From positions 25,500 to 89,499 of the forward strand of contig NZ_BBIS01000029.1 in NCBI RefSeq assembly GCF_000730605.1: 64,000 nt of DNA. Reading direction: 5' to 3'. This document shows, piece by piece, positions 17,786 through 27,592 of this stretch. The position numbers and the translations under genes were made by a program. Source of the DNA: Pseudomonas monteilii NBRC 103158 = DSM 14164. Lineage in GTDB: Bacteria; Pseudomonadota; Gammaproteobacteria; Pseudomonadales; Pseudomonadaceae. Position 1 is the stretch's first letter, and each line of letters opens with the position of its first letter. The notes under the pieces were generated by a model that saw only the letters and a list, made by a program, of their open reading frames with translations, did not search any database and had not been told where the DNA came from.

Positions 17786-20700
17786 AGTTCACTGACGTCT
17801 TCGTGCGCCGCCCGGTGTTGGCGCTGGTGGTCAGCAGCCTGATCATCCTGCTGGGGCTGTTTGCCATGGGCAAACTGCCGATCCGCCAGTACCCGTTGCT
17901 GGAAAGCTCGACCATCACTATCAGCACCGAGTACCCCGGGGCCTCTGCCGAGCTGATGCAAGGCTTCGTGACCCAACCGATTACCCAGGCGGTGTCATCG
18001 GTGGAGGGCATCGACTACCTGTCCTCGTCATCGCAGCAGGGGCGCAGCCTGATTACCCTGCGCATGGTGCTGAACCGCGACTCGACCCAGGCACTGGCCG
18101 AGACCATGGCGAAGGTCAACCAGGTGCGCTATCGCCTGCCGGAAAAAGCCTACGACCCGGTGGTGGAGCTGTCGGCAGGTGACTCTACTGCCGTGGCCTA
18201 CGTAGGCTTTGCCAGTGATACCTTGTCGATACCCGAGCTGAGCGATTACCTGTCGCGGGTGGTGGAACCGCAGTTCTCCGGCATCGACGGCGTGGCCAAG
18301 GTGCAGTCGTTCGGCGGGCAACGCCTGGCGATGCGCCTGTGGCTGAACAGCGAGCGAATGGCCGGGCGCGGGGTGACGGCAGCCGATGTGGCGCAGGCAG
18401 TGCGTGCCAACAACTACCAGGCGACGCCCGGCCAGGTGCGCGGCCAGTACGTGCTGGCCGATATCCAGGTGGACACCGACCTCACCCGGGTCGAGGACTT
18501 TCGCGAACTGATCATCCGTAACGCGGGCACCGACCTGGTACGCCTGCGCGATGTCGGCACCGTCGAGCTGAGTGCGGCGGCAACCCAGACCAGTGCCACC
18601 ATGGATGGCAAACCGGCCGTGCACCTGGGCTTGTTCCCCACGCCAACCGGCAACCCGCTGGTGATTGTCGAGGGCATTCGCCAGCTGCTGCCGCAGATTC
18701 AGCAGACCCTGCCACCGGGCGTGCATGTGGCGTTGGCCTACGAGACCGCACGCTTCATCGACGCCTCGATCCACGAGGTGCTGCGTACCCTGATAGAAGC
18801 GATGCTGATCGTGGTGCTGGTGATCTGGCTGTGCCTGGGTTCGCTGCGCAGTGTGTTGATTGCGGTGGTGGCCATCCCGTTGTCGATGCTCGGGGCTGCG
18901 GGCCTGATGCTGTTGTTCGGTTTCAGCCTCAACTTGCTGACCTTGCTGGCGATGGTATTGGCCATCGGCCTGGTGGTGGACGATGCCATCGTGGTGGTGG
19001 AGAACGTGCACCGCCATATCGAGGAGGGCAAGTCGCCGGTCGCCGCAGCCTTGGCCGGGGCACGGGAAATTGCCGGGCCGGTGATTGCCATGACCCTCAC
19101 GCTGGCGGCGGTGTATGCACCAATCGGGCTGATGGGCGGGCTGACCGGCACGCTGTTCCGCGAGTTCGCCTTGACCCTGGCGGGGGCGGTGATCGTGTCT
19201 GGCGTGGTGGCGCTTACCTTGTCGCCGGTGATGAGCTCGCTGCTGCTGCAACCCGGTCAGCAGCACGGCGCAATGGCCAACCTGGCGGACCGGTTGTTCG
19301 GGGCGCTGACCGGGGCTTATGGGAGGGTGCTGGCTTACACCCTGTCTCATCGCTGGATCAGTGGCGGCGTGGCACTGCTGGTGTGCCTGAGCCTGCCCTG
19401 GCTGTACCTGCTGCCACAGCGCGAACTGGCACCCCCCGAGGACCAGGCGGCGGTGCTCACGGCTATCAAATCGCCGCAGCATGCCAGCCTGGACTATGCG
19501 GAACGCTTTGCGCTGAAGCTCGACCAGGTGATGAAGTCCATTGCTGAAACCACCGACACCTGGATCATCAACGGCACCGACGGCCCGGCCGCCAGTTTCG
19601 GCGGCATCAACCTCAGTGCCTGGCAGGCTCGCGAGCGCTCTGCTGCGCAGGTGCAGGCGCAGCTTCAACAGGCGGTAGCGGACATCGAAGGCAGCAGCAT
19701 TTTCGCCTTCCAGGTGGCCTCGCTACCGGGTTCCAGCGGAGGCTTGCCGGTGCAGATGGTGCTGCGCAGTGCCCATGACTACCCCGAGCTGTACCAGACC
19801 ATGGAAGCCCTCAAGCAGCGTGCCCGCGACAGTGGTTTGTTCGCCGTGGTGGACAGTGACCTGGACTACAACAACCCGGTGGTGAAGGTGCGCATCGACC
19901 GGGCCAAGGCAGCCAGCCTGGGCATCAGCATGCAGGCCATCGGCGAGTCGCTGGGTGTGCTGGTGGGCGAGCAGTACCTCAACCGTTTCGCCCTGTTCGG
20001 ACGCTCCTACGACGTGATTCCGCAGAGCATTCAGGACCAGCGCCTGACGCCTGCAGCGTTGAACCGCCAATATGTGCGCGCCGAGGACGACAGCCTGGTG
20101 CCGCTGGCCACGGTGGTGCACCTGGATATCGAGGTTGCGCCTAATCGCTTGCTGCAATTCGATCAGCAAAATGCCAGCACCTTGCAGGCGATACCGGCGC
20201 CGGGTGTGTCGATGGGCAATGCCGTGGCATTTCTTGAGCAGCTGGCCAGTGAGTTGCCGCCTGGCTTCAGCCACGACTGGCAATCGGAATCACGGCAGTA
20301 CGTGCAGGAGGGCTTTGCCCTGATGTGGGCGTTTCTTGCCGCATTGGTGGTGATCTACCTGGTGCTGGCGGCGCAGTACGAAAGCCTGGTGGATCCGCTG
20401 ATCATTCTGGTGACCGTGCCGCTGTCGATCTGCGGTGCGCTGCTGCCGCTGGCGCTGGGCTGGGCCACGTTGAACATCTACACGCAGATCGGACTGGTGA
20501 CGTTGATTGGCCTGATCAGCAAGCACGGCATCCTGATGGTGGCGTTCGCCAACGAGATCCAGGTGCGCGACAACCTTGATCGGGCGGCGGCTATCGTCCG
20601 CGCTGCGCAGATACGTTTACGGCCTGTGCTGATGACCACGGCGGCGATGACCTTTGGCGTGCTGCCGTTGCTGTTCGCCAGTGGTGCCGGGGCCAACAGC

Positions 20701-20865
20701 CGCTTCGGGCTGGGGGTGGTGATTGTGTGCGGGATGCTGGTGGGCACCTTGTTCACGTTGTTCGTGCTGCCGACGGTGTATGGGTGGCTGGCGCGGGATC
20801 ATCGGGTGGTGTCGGTGCGCAGCAAGCAATTGATCGAGGCCGAGCAGCAATTGCGGCCCCTCTAG
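17782..20865 (+). CDS. RND efflux permease subunit (MexI-like)
   Basis: A 1027-residue inner-membrane pump of the HAE1 RND family. The start is a GTG overlapping the adaptor stop. Twelve helices in the usual 1+5+1+5 plan flank two large periplasmic loops. The proton-relay aspartates are in GLVVDDAIVVVENV (about residues 398-399), and the second half has the matching GLISKHGILMV segment. The family exports drugs, dyes or redox-active metabolites by proton antiport. Expression is likely SoxR-dependent through the promoter upstream of the adaptor. No outer-membrane channel gene follows, so a shared TolC/OprM-type protein would be needed. Confidence 0.92.
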   Translation: MKFTDVFVRRPVLALVVSSLIILLGLFAMGKLPIRQYPLLESSTITISTEYPGASAELMQGFVTQPITQAVSSVEGIDYLSSSSQQGRSLITLRMVLNRDSTQALAETMAKVNQVRYRLPEKAYDPVVELSAGDSTAVAYVGFASDTLSIPELSDYLSRVVEPQFSGIDGVAKVQSFGGQRLAMRLWLNSERMAGRGVTAADVAQAVRANNYQATPGQVRGQYVLADIQVDTDLTRVEDFRELIIRNAGTDLVRLRDVGTVELSAAATQTSATMDGKPAVHLGLFPTPTGNPLVIVEGIRQLLPQIQQTLPPGVHVALAYETARFIDASIHEVLRTLIEAMLIVVLVIWLCLGSLRSVLIAVVAIPLSMLGAAGLMLLFGFSLNLLTLLAMVLAIGLVVDDAIVVVENVHRHIEEGKSPVAAALAGAREIAGPVIAMTLTLAAVYAPIGLMGGLTGTLFREFALTLAGAVIVSGVVALTLSPVMSSLLLQPGQQHGAMANLADRLFGALTGAYGRVLAYTLSHRWISGGVALLVCLSLPWLYLLPQRELAPPEDQAAVLTAIKSPQHASLDYAERFALKLDQVMKSIAETTDTWIINGTDGPAASFGGINLSAWQARERSAAQVQAQLQQAVADIEGSSIFAFQVASLPGSSGGLPVQMVLRSAHDYPELYQTMEALKQRARDSGLFAVVDSDLDYNNPVVKVRIDRAKAASLGISMQAIGESLGVLVGEQYLNRFALFGRSYDVIPQSIQDQRLTPAALNRQYVRAEDDSLVPLATVVHLDIEVAPNRLLQFDQQNASTLQAIPAPGVSMGNAVAFLEQLASELPPGFSHDWQSESRQYVQEGFALMWAFLAALVVIYLVLAAQYESLVDPLIILVTVPLSICGALLPLALGWATLNIYTQIGLVTLIGLISKHGILMVAFANEIQVRDNLDRAAAIVRAAQIRLRPVLMTTAAMTFGVLPLLFASGAGANSRFGLGVVIVCGMLVGTLFTLFVLPTVYGWLARDHRVVSVRSKQLIEAEQQLRPL

Positions 20866-20887
20866 GAGCGGCCTTGCGTGCCTGGGA

Positions 20888-21625
20888 TCAGACAGGCGAG
20901 CGATCCCGGCGCATCTGGGTGACCAGGGTAAAGCGGTCATCCGGATGCACCGTCTCTGAAACCGCCATCAAATCGCCGTTTTCCTCGCGATAATGGCGAA
21001 TGATCTTCAGCCCCGGTGAGCCCGCCTCGGCTTTCAGCGCGCAGGCCATTTCTGCGCTCAGTAACACCGCCCGCACCTGCTGGTCGACCACCGCGATCGC
21101 CCGGCCATAGTGCTGTTCGATCAACCCGGCAATCAGCTGGTCGGGGTGCTCGCGGGCGAGTTCGATGACCTGGGCATAGTCGCGCTGCGCATACACGTCG
21201 GTCCAGCACAGCGGTGCGGCACTGTGCAGGCGGTCGATGCGGATGCTGGACACGCAGAAGTAATGCTCCCCCGGTACCAACCCTAACCGTGTCGCCTCGC
21301 TCAGGTCGGCGACGAAGTGCCTCACATCCTGGATTTCCCGCTGCTGGGTTTCGGCCAGGTGTGCAAGGTCGGCCACGCTGGCCAGCGACTGTGAATAGCC
21401 ACCGAGCGGGCTGCTGGCCTCCACCCGGGTGCCCACGCGTTTGCGCCGCGAAACCAGCCCTTGTCCGAGCAGTTGGTCGATGGCCGCACGCACCGTGTGC
21501 CGGCTTACGCCGTACAGGTCGCACAGCTCGAACTCGGTCGGCAGCAGGCTGCCCACCGGATAGCGGCCGCTGGCGATGCCTTGCATCAAGTCCTTTGCCA
21601 CGATGGCGTAGCGCGTCGGGTTCAT
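20888..21625 (-). CDS. GntR family (HutC/UTRA subfamily) transcriptional regulator
   Basis: About 245 residues. The winged helix-turn-helix reads LPTEFELCDLYGVSRHTVRAAIDQLLGQGLVSRRKRVGT, and the C-terminal UTRA ligand-binding domain follows with PLCWTDVYAQRDYAQVIE and LKIIRHYREENGDLM. Such proteins are usually repressors responding to a small metabolite. The start MNPTRYAIVAKD at 21625 is chosen over 21679. Immediately upstream is a remnant of a DHA2-type transporter, so the regulator may have lost its original target. It is convergent with the RND permease gene, 22 bases away. Confidence 0.87.
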   Translation of the reverse strand: MNPTRYAIVAKDLMQGIASGRYPVGSLLPTEFELCDLYGVSRHTVRAAIDQLLGQGLVSRRKRVGTRVEASSPLGGYSQSLASVADLAHLAETQQREIQDVRHFVADLSEATRLGLVPGEHYFCVSSIRIDRLHSAAPLCWTDVYAQRDYAQVIELAREHPDQLIAGLIEQHYGRAIAVVDQQVRAVLLSAEMACALKAEAGSPGLKIIRHYREENGDLMAVSETVHPDDRFTLVTQMRRDRSPV

Positions 21626-21675
21626 ACGGTTGGTCTGTCGGGCACAGTGTGTGGAGGCACAGTGTACCAGCCCCC

Positions 21676-21876
21676 TCACGCGGCCCGCTGGGCGCGCAGC
21701 ATGGAGAACACCGCCGAAGCTGAGCCGGGCTCGCGCTTGTCCAGCCCGGCCACCGCCAGCACCGACAACGCCACCATGATGAACGGCTGGCCAATGCCAC
21801 GCACCACCGTGGACGGGATGATCACGTTGTCGGCACTGTCGGCGCTCAGGCTCGCCCCCAGCGGGTAAAGGGAGGA
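21676..21876 (-). pseudogene. Fragment of an MFS (DHA2/EmrB-like) transporter
   Basis: A 66-codon open stretch with no good start reads YPLGASLSADSADNV, then IIPSTVVRGIGQPFIMVALS and VLAVAGLDKREPGSASAVFSML. This matches the internal region of 14-helix MFS drug exporters that precedes the conserved NLGGSIG segment. It is cut on both sides: an in-frame TAA lies just upstream (21877-21879), and it stops at 21676. It is therefore the residue of a deletion, located between the GntR gene and a broken acetyltransferase. Confidence 0.6.
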
Positions 21877-22044
21877 TTAGTGAGTCTAGATCGCGTGTTT
21901 GGCATTAATTAAGAAACATAATTCTGGGTGTTCAGGGCTTTTCTTGTTTTTCTTATTGTTCGACGTAATTGATACGGCGCTCGATTTCGAAGGCGCTGCA
22001 TATCTTACGGCAAGCACCTGGTGACCCATTGCCATGCGTGCGTC

Positions 22045-22325
22045 TCAATCACTCCCTATGGGCAAGCTCATGCGCAGCAACGGAAATGGCCGGCCTTCGC
22101 CATCCAGGGGGGACGGCCTGTCTGGATGAAACCGTAATGCTGGTAGAAGCCCACAGCCTGCGGGTATTGCTCGTTGACGTCGACACTCATTGAATGGCGC
22201 GATTGGCGGCCGAAGTCCAGCAGCGCGCGGCCAATGCTTTGCCCATGAAGCGTCGCGCGAACGGCGCGCAGCCAGATGTCGAGCAGCTGCGGGTAGTCGG
22301 TCGCGATGCCTTGGCGAATGATCAT
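22045..22325 (-). pseudogene. GNAT acetyltransferase remnant (internal deletion plus frameshift)
   Basis: The N-terminus MIIRQGIATDYPQLLDIWLR and the acetyl-CoA region GQSIGRALLDFGRQ then SVDVNEQYPQAVGFYQHYGF are typical of small GNAT enzymes. Between RATLH and GQSIG about 60 residues of the fold are missing. After GFIQTGRP a one-base slip in a C run (about 22110) breaks the frame: the original tail LDGEGRPFPLLRM continues in the other frame to a stop at 22045. Both lesions indicate an inactive gene. The roughly 300 bp upstream, to 22625, hold nothing I can assign. Confidence 0.65.
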
Positions 22326-22625
22326 GAGGTCATCCTGAATGTATTGATGGCGGGTGGGCACGCCGGGGATTGGCGGCCATGCAAGGGTCGGCATCATGAA
22401 TGACTGCTTCGCGAATCAACGCCTGGGCGGTGCACGGCAGGGGAAGCCGGAAGGGAAGAGTGGAAAGGGTACCCGGATTGGGTTGTCTGGGGCAACGCAG
22501 CCTGATTCGGGCTTTGGAAAGTAGGTTGCCAGCACTGGCGATACAAGTCTGCACCTTTGACTGGGTCAGGATTACTGTCAATGCTGCAATTGACCCGCAA
22601 AACAAGCATGGCCCCGGGAGCGCCA

Positions 22626-23438
22626 ATGAACCGAAACGAACTGCGCAAAGCCGATATCAACCTGATGGTGGTGTTCGAAGCCCTGATGCAGGAGCGCAAC
22701 CTCACCCGTGCGGCAGAAAAACTGTTCATCGCCCAGCCCACGGTCAGCGCCGCGCTGGCCAGGTTACGGGCGATGTTCAACGACCCGTTGCTGATCCGTG
22801 TGGGCAACCGCATGGAACCGTCGGTCAGGGCCGAAGAGGTGATCAAGTACCTCACCCCGGCGCTGGATGCGATGTCCATCGCCCTCAGCCTGTCCCATGA
22901 CTTTGACCCGGCGACCAGCAACATGACGTTCCGAATCGGTTTGTCCGATGACGTGGAGTCGGGCTTGCTGCCGCCACTGCTGCGGGCCCTGCGGGTGGAG
23001 GCGCCGAACGTGGTGGTGGTTGTGCAGCATGTGGATTACTGGCGCATACCGGATTTGCTGGCAGCAGGCGATGTGACGGTTGGCATCAGCCAGACCAGAG
23101 GGCTGCCAGCCAATGCCAAGCGCAAGGTGCTGCGCACCCTGCAGGGCAGGGTGGTGCGGGCCGACAAGTCAGCCTGCAAAGATCCTGCTGTTTCGCCACC
23201 CTCAGGCCCGCGGCGGCTCCACCACCTGCAGGCCATCCCCCGGCTGCACCAGGCAGCTGGGCAGTACACCGATCAGGTTTGTATCGCCGGTGGCTCAGGG
23301 CGCTCACAAAACTCACGCCAGACGTATAGCGTCAACTCGGCGCCGTCAGTTTGCGGTTGCACGCTATCGGTCCAGCCGAATGCCTGCAGCGCCCGGTATC
23401 GCTCGTCCGCCCAGAACAGCGCTTCGACCCAAGGATAA
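22626..23438 (+). pseudogene. LysR family regulator, C-terminally truncated
   Basis: The reading frame begins MNRNELRKADINLMVVFEAL and has a good LysR helix-turn-helix (NLTRAAEKLFIAQPTVSAALARLR) and the first half of the effector domain up to about residue 180 (RTLQGRVVRAD, near 23165). From there to the stop at 23438 the translation is low-complexity and does not look like a LysR domain, while the opposite strand contains unrelated protein fragments. A complete regulator would have about 300 residues with two effector subdomains; here the second is replaced. It may still bind DNA but is unlikely to respond normally. Confidence 0.6.
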
Positions 23439-23446
23439 ACAGGGCC
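23202..23446 (-). other. Junction zone with two unassigned protein fragments
   Basis: Two minus-strand open stretches read like real protein but have no starts. One, ending at the stop 23202-23204, contains DTNLIGVLPSCLVQPGDGLQ. The other directly follows the TonB receptor stop in the same frame and contains VEALFWADERYRALQAFGW and LTLYVWREFCERP. I cannot name either. With the truncated LysR gene on the other strand they mark a rearrangement scar. Confidence 0.4.
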
Positions 23447-25930
23447 TCAGAACGCCCCTTGCAACGTCACCATGAAGTTACGCGGTTCGCCATAGAAGTT
23501 GCCCCAGCCCGGCGCGCCGATAGTGGCGTAGTACTTTTTGTCGAACAGGTTGTTGCCGTTGAGGGCGACGGTCCAGTTCTGGTCAAGCCGGTACTGCACG
23601 CGGCCGTTCCACACGGTGTAGCCAGGCTGCTCGACGCGGGTCTTGCCGGTGGTACGGAAGTTCTCGCTCTGGCTGTTGAAACCGGTACCCAAGGTCCAGC
23701 GCTCCAAGGCGCCGCCCAGTTGGTAGTCACCCCACACCTTGAGCATGTGCCGCGGGATGAAGCTGGAGGTGAAGGTCAGCTCGGTGGGGTCGGTGTCCTC
23801 GATGGTCTTCAGGTACTTGGTCTGGGTGTAGGTGTAGCCTGCCAACAGTTGCAGGCGCTCGATGGGCGAGCCGCTGATCTCGGCTTCGAAGCCCTGCGCA
23901 CGCACCTTGCCGCTGTCGGTGTAGCAATAGCCGTCGCCTGACGGACAGGTCTCGATGTAGTCGCTTTCTGCGCGGTGATTCTCGACGGTGCGGAACAGGT
24001 TGAACGAAGTATTCAGGGCACCCTCAAGCAGCTCGCCCTTGATGCCAATCTCGTAGTTGGCACCGGTCTTGGGCTGGAGTGACTGCCGCTCGGCGTCCAC
24101 TTTGTCGCTTTGCGGCTGGAAGATGTCGGCGTAGCTGGCGTAGGCGGTCCACTGGTTGTTCAGGTCGTACAGCACGGCGGCGAACGGCGTGACCTGGCCG
24201 TTTTCTTCGCTGCGGTTATTCACCCAGTAATCATAGTACTGGGTATAGGAGTCGCTCTTGTTGCGGTACCAGCTGACCCGTGCCCCCAGCACCAGGGTCA
24301 GCGGCTCTGCCAGCTTCAAGCGCAGGTTGGCATAAGTGCCGTACTGGGTGGTGGTGGAATCGGTTGGCACGCTACCACCGCGGGTCGGGTTGACCAGGTA
24401 ATCGGACTTGGACGGGTGTGGGAAATGTGCAGACGGGTCGAATGGGTTCTGCTTGCCGTCCAGCAGCATCAGCGCGAAGTAGTCATGGGTTTTCTGCCGG
24501 CTGGCGTTGGCGCCGATGATCAGCTCGTGCTGCAGGCCGAACGCCTCGAATTTGCCATCGACATAGGTATCGAAGCCATAGTCGTCCTGGTCGTAGTCGA
24601 AACGACCGGCTCGCACGCTCATGCTGCCGGTGCTGGCGCCGACCGGTACCGTGCCTTCGGAGTAGGCGTATTCGATGTTCTGGTTGTTGTGGGTGTAGAT
24701 CGAGGCAAAGTTCAGCGTCCAGTCATCGTTGAAGTGGTGCTTGAGGTCGGCAAAGCCGGTAATGCGCTGGCTTTGCAGGTCGTTCCAGCTGACCCCCAGG
24801 CAGGTGGAACGCGACAGCTTCAGGTCACTGCCATCGGCGTAGCGTGGCACACCGGCATAGCACGGTGTGGCATCGACATCCTCATAGGCCAGGCCAAAGC
24901 CCAGCGTAGTGTCGGGGCTGACATCCCAGTCGATGGCGCCGTACAGAATCTGGTCCTGGCGCTTGGCAATGTCATAGAAGTACTGACGGTCCTGCAGCGC
25001 CGCCACGGCCCGGCCACGCACCGTGCCGGATTCGTTGAGCGGGCCGCCCACATCGACCTGGCCGCGGTAGTTGTCCCAGCTACCGGCAGACAGGGTGACG
25101 GTGGTAGCGGCTTTTTCCTGGCCGCGTTTGCGCACGAAGTTGACGCCACCGGCGGAGGAACCGGAGCCCTTCATCATGCCAGCCGCACCCTTGAGAATTT
25201 CGACGCGGTCATAGAAGGCCATGTCGCTGGAAAAGCTGTTGGCCTGCACGTAGTTGCCACCCACATCCAGCGGCACGCCGTCGTACTGGTACTGGCCGTC
25301 CAGGTTGAAACCGCGGGAATAGAAATACTTGCCGCCCATGGGCGAGTCGTACACGGTGATGCCCGGGGTCTTGTCCAGCACCTGTTCCAGGGTGTTGAGG
25401 TTCTGGTCGTCGAGCATCTTGCGGGTCATGACGGTGACCGACTGCGGGGTTTCCTTCAGCGTGTGCACACCCTTGCCGATGGTCACGGCGCGGGCGGTGT
25501 AAGACTGAGTGCCTTCGCTGGTCGCATCCAGCCGATTGGCATCGATGTTCAGTGGCCCCAACTCCATTGCCGAGCCGTTGTCTGACGGCACCAACACGTA
25601 ACCGCCATTGCCCTGGCGCTGTGCCTGAAAACCACTGTTGCCCAGTAGGCGCACCAACCCTTCTTCAATGCTGTAGCTGCCCTCCAGGCCTGCGCTGTTC
25701 AGGTTGCGGGTTTGTTCGGTGTCGAACGAAATGGTGACGCCCGCCTGCACGCCAAACTGGGTGATGGCGTTGCCCAGTGGGCCTGCTGCAACATGGTAGG
25801 CGGTCTGACTCTGGGCCATTGCCTGGGCAGGCATCAGCAGCAAGGCTGGCGCGCTGGCCAGGGACATGCCGAACAGCACCAGGCGCACGGCCTGGCTCAG
25901 CGTGGTAGGGGTGGGGTGCAGGTGAGGCAT
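23447..25930 (-). CDS. TonB-dependent siderophore receptor with STN signalling domain
   Basis: An 827-residue outer-membrane receptor. A signal peptide ending near AMAQ is followed by an STN domain (YHVAAGPLGNAITQFGVQAGV, about 43-120), then the plug (LKETPQSVTVMTRKML to FVRKRGQ) and a 22-strand barrel ending in the characteristic terminal Phe (MVTLQGAF). The STN domain marks it as a transducing receptor that signals through an anti-sigma factor. FecR and FecI homologues are upstream in the same orientation, completing the circuit. The sequence resembles FpvA/FoxA-type ferric siderophore receptors; the ligand cannot be read. A rearrangement scar lies just after the stop. Confidence 0.92.
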   Translation of the reverse strand: MPHLHPTPTTLSQAVRLVLFGMSLASAPALLLMPAQAMAQSQTAYHVAAGPLGNAITQFGVQAGVTISFDTEQTRNLNSAGLEGSYSIEEGLVRLLGNSGFQAQRQGNGGYVLVPSDNGSAMELGPLNIDANRLDATSEGTQSYTARAVTIGKGVHTLKETPQSVTVMTRKMLDDQNLNTLEQVLDKTPGITVYDSPMGGKYFYSRGFNLDGQYQYDGVPLDVGGNYVQANSFSSDMAFYDRVEILKGAAGMMKGSGSSAGGVNFVRKRGQEKAATTVTLSAGSWDNYRGQVDVGGPLNESGTVRGRAVAALQDRQYFYDIAKRQDQILYGAIDWDVSPDTTLGFGLAYEDVDATPCYAGVPRYADGSDLKLSRSTCLGVSWNDLQSQRITGFADLKHHFNDDWTLNFASIYTHNNQNIEYAYSEGTVPVGASTGSMSVRAGRFDYDQDDYGFDTYVDGKFEAFGLQHELIIGANASRQKTHDYFALMLLDGKQNPFDPSAHFPHPSKSDYLVNPTRGGSVPTDSTTTQYGTYANLRLKLAEPLTLVLGARVSWYRNKSDSYTQYYDYWVNNRSEENGQVTPFAAVLYDLNNQWTAYASYADIFQPQSDKVDAERQSLQPKTGANYEIGIKGELLEGALNTSFNLFRTVENHRAESDYIETCPSGDGYCYTDSGKVRAQGFEAEISGSPIERLQLLAGYTYTQTKYLKTIEDTDPTELTFTSSFIPRHMLKVWGDYQLGGALERWTLGTGFNSQSENFRTTGKTRVEQPGYTVWNGRVQYRLDQNWTVALNGNNLFDKKYYATIGAPGWGNFYGEPRNFMVTLQGAF

Positions 25931-26041
25931 TGGGTGATCCTTCCGAGTTATGGCAGAAAGTCGCTGTCGTCGCGGCTTGTGTCAGGGACGGACGAGAATC
26001 AAAATCAGCAAGATTTGAGCGAAAGTTTTTTCACCAGCCGT

Positions 26042-26977
26042 TCAGGCGGGTTCCACATTCACCCAGTAGCGGCTGAGGTAGCGCACCTTTACAGGCAGGG
26101 TTTTCGGCAGGTTGGCCAGCGCAATATCGGTATCGTCGATACGGAATGCGCCGGAAATGCTCATGGCCTGGATTGATGAGGCGCAGCGCAGCACGCCCGG
26201 CCGATAGCGGCCCAGCTCTTCGATGAAGTCGCCCAGGCGCCAGTCGTTCACGCTCAGCATGCCCTGTAGCCAGGCCGTGGAGTCGGCGGGCAGGGCATGG
26301 GCAAGGGTGAAGTCTTGCTGGTCAAAGCGCGTTTGCTGCCCGGCCTGCACGTTCAGCACCCGGTCAGGATGGCGCTGCGGGCGTACATCGACGCTGGCCT
26401 GCAACACGCCTACGCGTGTCTGTTGTGCCAGTTTGCGAACGCTGAACTCGGTACTGCGGGCCAGCACGCTGCCGTCGTCGGTGTGCACGATGAACGGGCG
26501 CTGCTGAATGTCGCTGGCCGGGCGCACGAGGATCTCCCCCTGGTACAGCTGGATTGCCCGCACTTTCCTGTCAAAGCGCACATCCAGCGCGGTACCCACG
26601 TTCAGTTCCAGCTGCGAGCCATCCGGCAGCTCTACAGCGCGCCGCTCGCCGGTACCGGTACGTTGTTGCGCCATCAAGGCGCGATAGGGCACCTGCTCGG
26701 CTGCCAGCCAGCCGCCGCCGCCCATGGCCAGCAGCAGGCTCAGCACTTTCAGCACATCGCGCCGCTGCGTCTGCGCCGCGCCCAGGCTGGACAGCGCCGC
26801 GTGTGGCGGCACCATGGCCCATTGTTGCTGAAGCTTTTCAACGCGCGCCCAGGCAGCGGCATGCTGAGGGCTGGCCTGCAGCCACTGGCGCCAGGCGTGG
26901 GTGCGGGCTTCATTGCTGTCGCCATCGTTGAGCTGCACGTACCAGGTGGCAGCGGCTTCCAGGGTTTTGACGTCCAT
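26042..26977 (-). CDS. fecR: FecR-type anti-sigma/sigma regulator
   Basis: A 311-residue inner-membrane regulator. The N-terminal cytoplasmic domain (AAATWYVQLNDGDSNEARTHAWRQWLQASPQHAAAW) is the DUF4880/anti-sigma region, a single helix near 78-92 (VLKVLSLLLAMGGGGWLA) crosses the membrane, and the periplasmic FecR domain follows (VELPDGSQLELNVGTALDV). It would contact the STN domain of the receptor encoded downstream and control the sigma factor encoded upstream. The gene starts five bases after the fecI stop, so the two are co-transcribed. The symbol denotes the family, not a proven ferric-citrate role. Confidence 0.9.
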   Translation of the reverse strand: MDVKTLEAAATWYVQLNDGDSNEARTHAWRQWLQASPQHAAAWARVEKLQQQWAMVPPHAALSSLGAAQTQRRDVLKVLSLLLAMGGGGWLAAEQVPYRALMAQQRTGTGERRAVELPDGSQLELNVGTALDVRFDRKVRAIQLYQGEILVRPASDIQQRPFIVHTDDGSVLARSTEFSVRKLAQQTRVGVLQASVDVRPQRHPDRVLNVQAGQQTRFDQQDFTLAHALPADSTAWLQGMLSVNDWRLGDFIEELGRYRPGVLRCASSIQAMSISGAFRIDDTDIALANLPKTLPVKVRYLSRYWVNVEPA

Positions 26978-26982
26978 ACCGT

Positions 26983-27483
26983 TCAGCCTTCGACTGCCAG
27001 CAGGCAGCGGGTCATGGCCTTGATCAGGTGATTCTTCACCGTGGTGACTGACACGCCGAAGCGCTCGGCCGCAGCACCGTAGGTCAGGCCTTCCAGTTGC
27101 ACGGCGAGAAAGATGGCACGGGTCTTGGGGCCGAGTTCGTCGAGCAGGCTGTCCACGGCCATCAGCATTTCGATGATCGACAGGCGAACCTCTGGTGATA
27201 CCTCCAGCGGCGCCGGTCGTAGGGCCAGGGCTTGCAGGTAGGCTTTTTCGATGGCGCGGCGGCGCACTTTGTCGATCAGCAGGGAGCGGGCGATGGCGCT
27301 GAGGTAGCTGCGCGGTTCGCGAATGGGTAGCTGGCTGCGGGCCGTCATGACCCGCAGGAACGTATCGTGCGCCAGGTCGGAGGCATCGGCTGCGTTTCCC
27401 AGGCGGGCGCGCAGCCAGCCTTTCAGCCAGCTGTTGTTTTCGTTGTATAGCTGGTGAAGGGCCTGGTGATCGAGCGTCGACAT
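26983..27483 (-). CDS. fecI: FecI-like ECF sigma factor
   Basis: About 166 residues with sigma region 2 (ADASDLAHDTFLRVM) and region 4 (LEGLTYGAAAERFGVSVTTVKNHLIKAM) of the iron-starvation ECF group. It should direct transcription of the downstream receptor gene after a signal passes from the receptor through FecR. The start MSTLDHQAL at 27483 is preferred to 27537. Genes of this kind are normally Fur-repressed; the 109-bp upstream region is AT-rich around 27490-27520, but I do not see a convincing Fur box. Order fecI-fecR-receptor on one strand is the canonical arrangement. Confidence 0.9.
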   Translation of the reverse strand: MSTLDHQALHQLYNENNSWLKGWLRARLGNAADASDLAHDTFLRVMTARSQLPIREPRSYLSAIARSLLIDKVRRRAIEKAYLQALALRPAPLEVSPEVRLSIIEMLMAVDSLLDELGPKTRAIFLAVQLEGLTYGAAAERFGVSVTTVKNHLIKAMTRCLLAVEG

Positions 27484-27592
27484 GGCGTCAAATTCGCAAT
27501 ATGAATAGGAATTGATCGCATTGTCGCGATGAGCCAAGGTGATTGCAAGGAGGGTTTGTCCTGGGGCTGCGATGCAGCCCCAAGCACTGAGA

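Noticed and set aside
23036..23316. Minus-strand ORFs of 76-77 codons within the truncated LysR region
   Set aside because: They are Arg/Ala/Gly-rich shadows with no ribosome site; the only protein-like strings there lie in a third frame and lack starts.
25991..26032. Possible FecI-type promoter upstream of the TonB receptor
   Set aside because: CGTC and a GAAAAAA tract are present, but the distance between them (about 30 bp) does not fit a -35/-10 pair, so no site is claimed.
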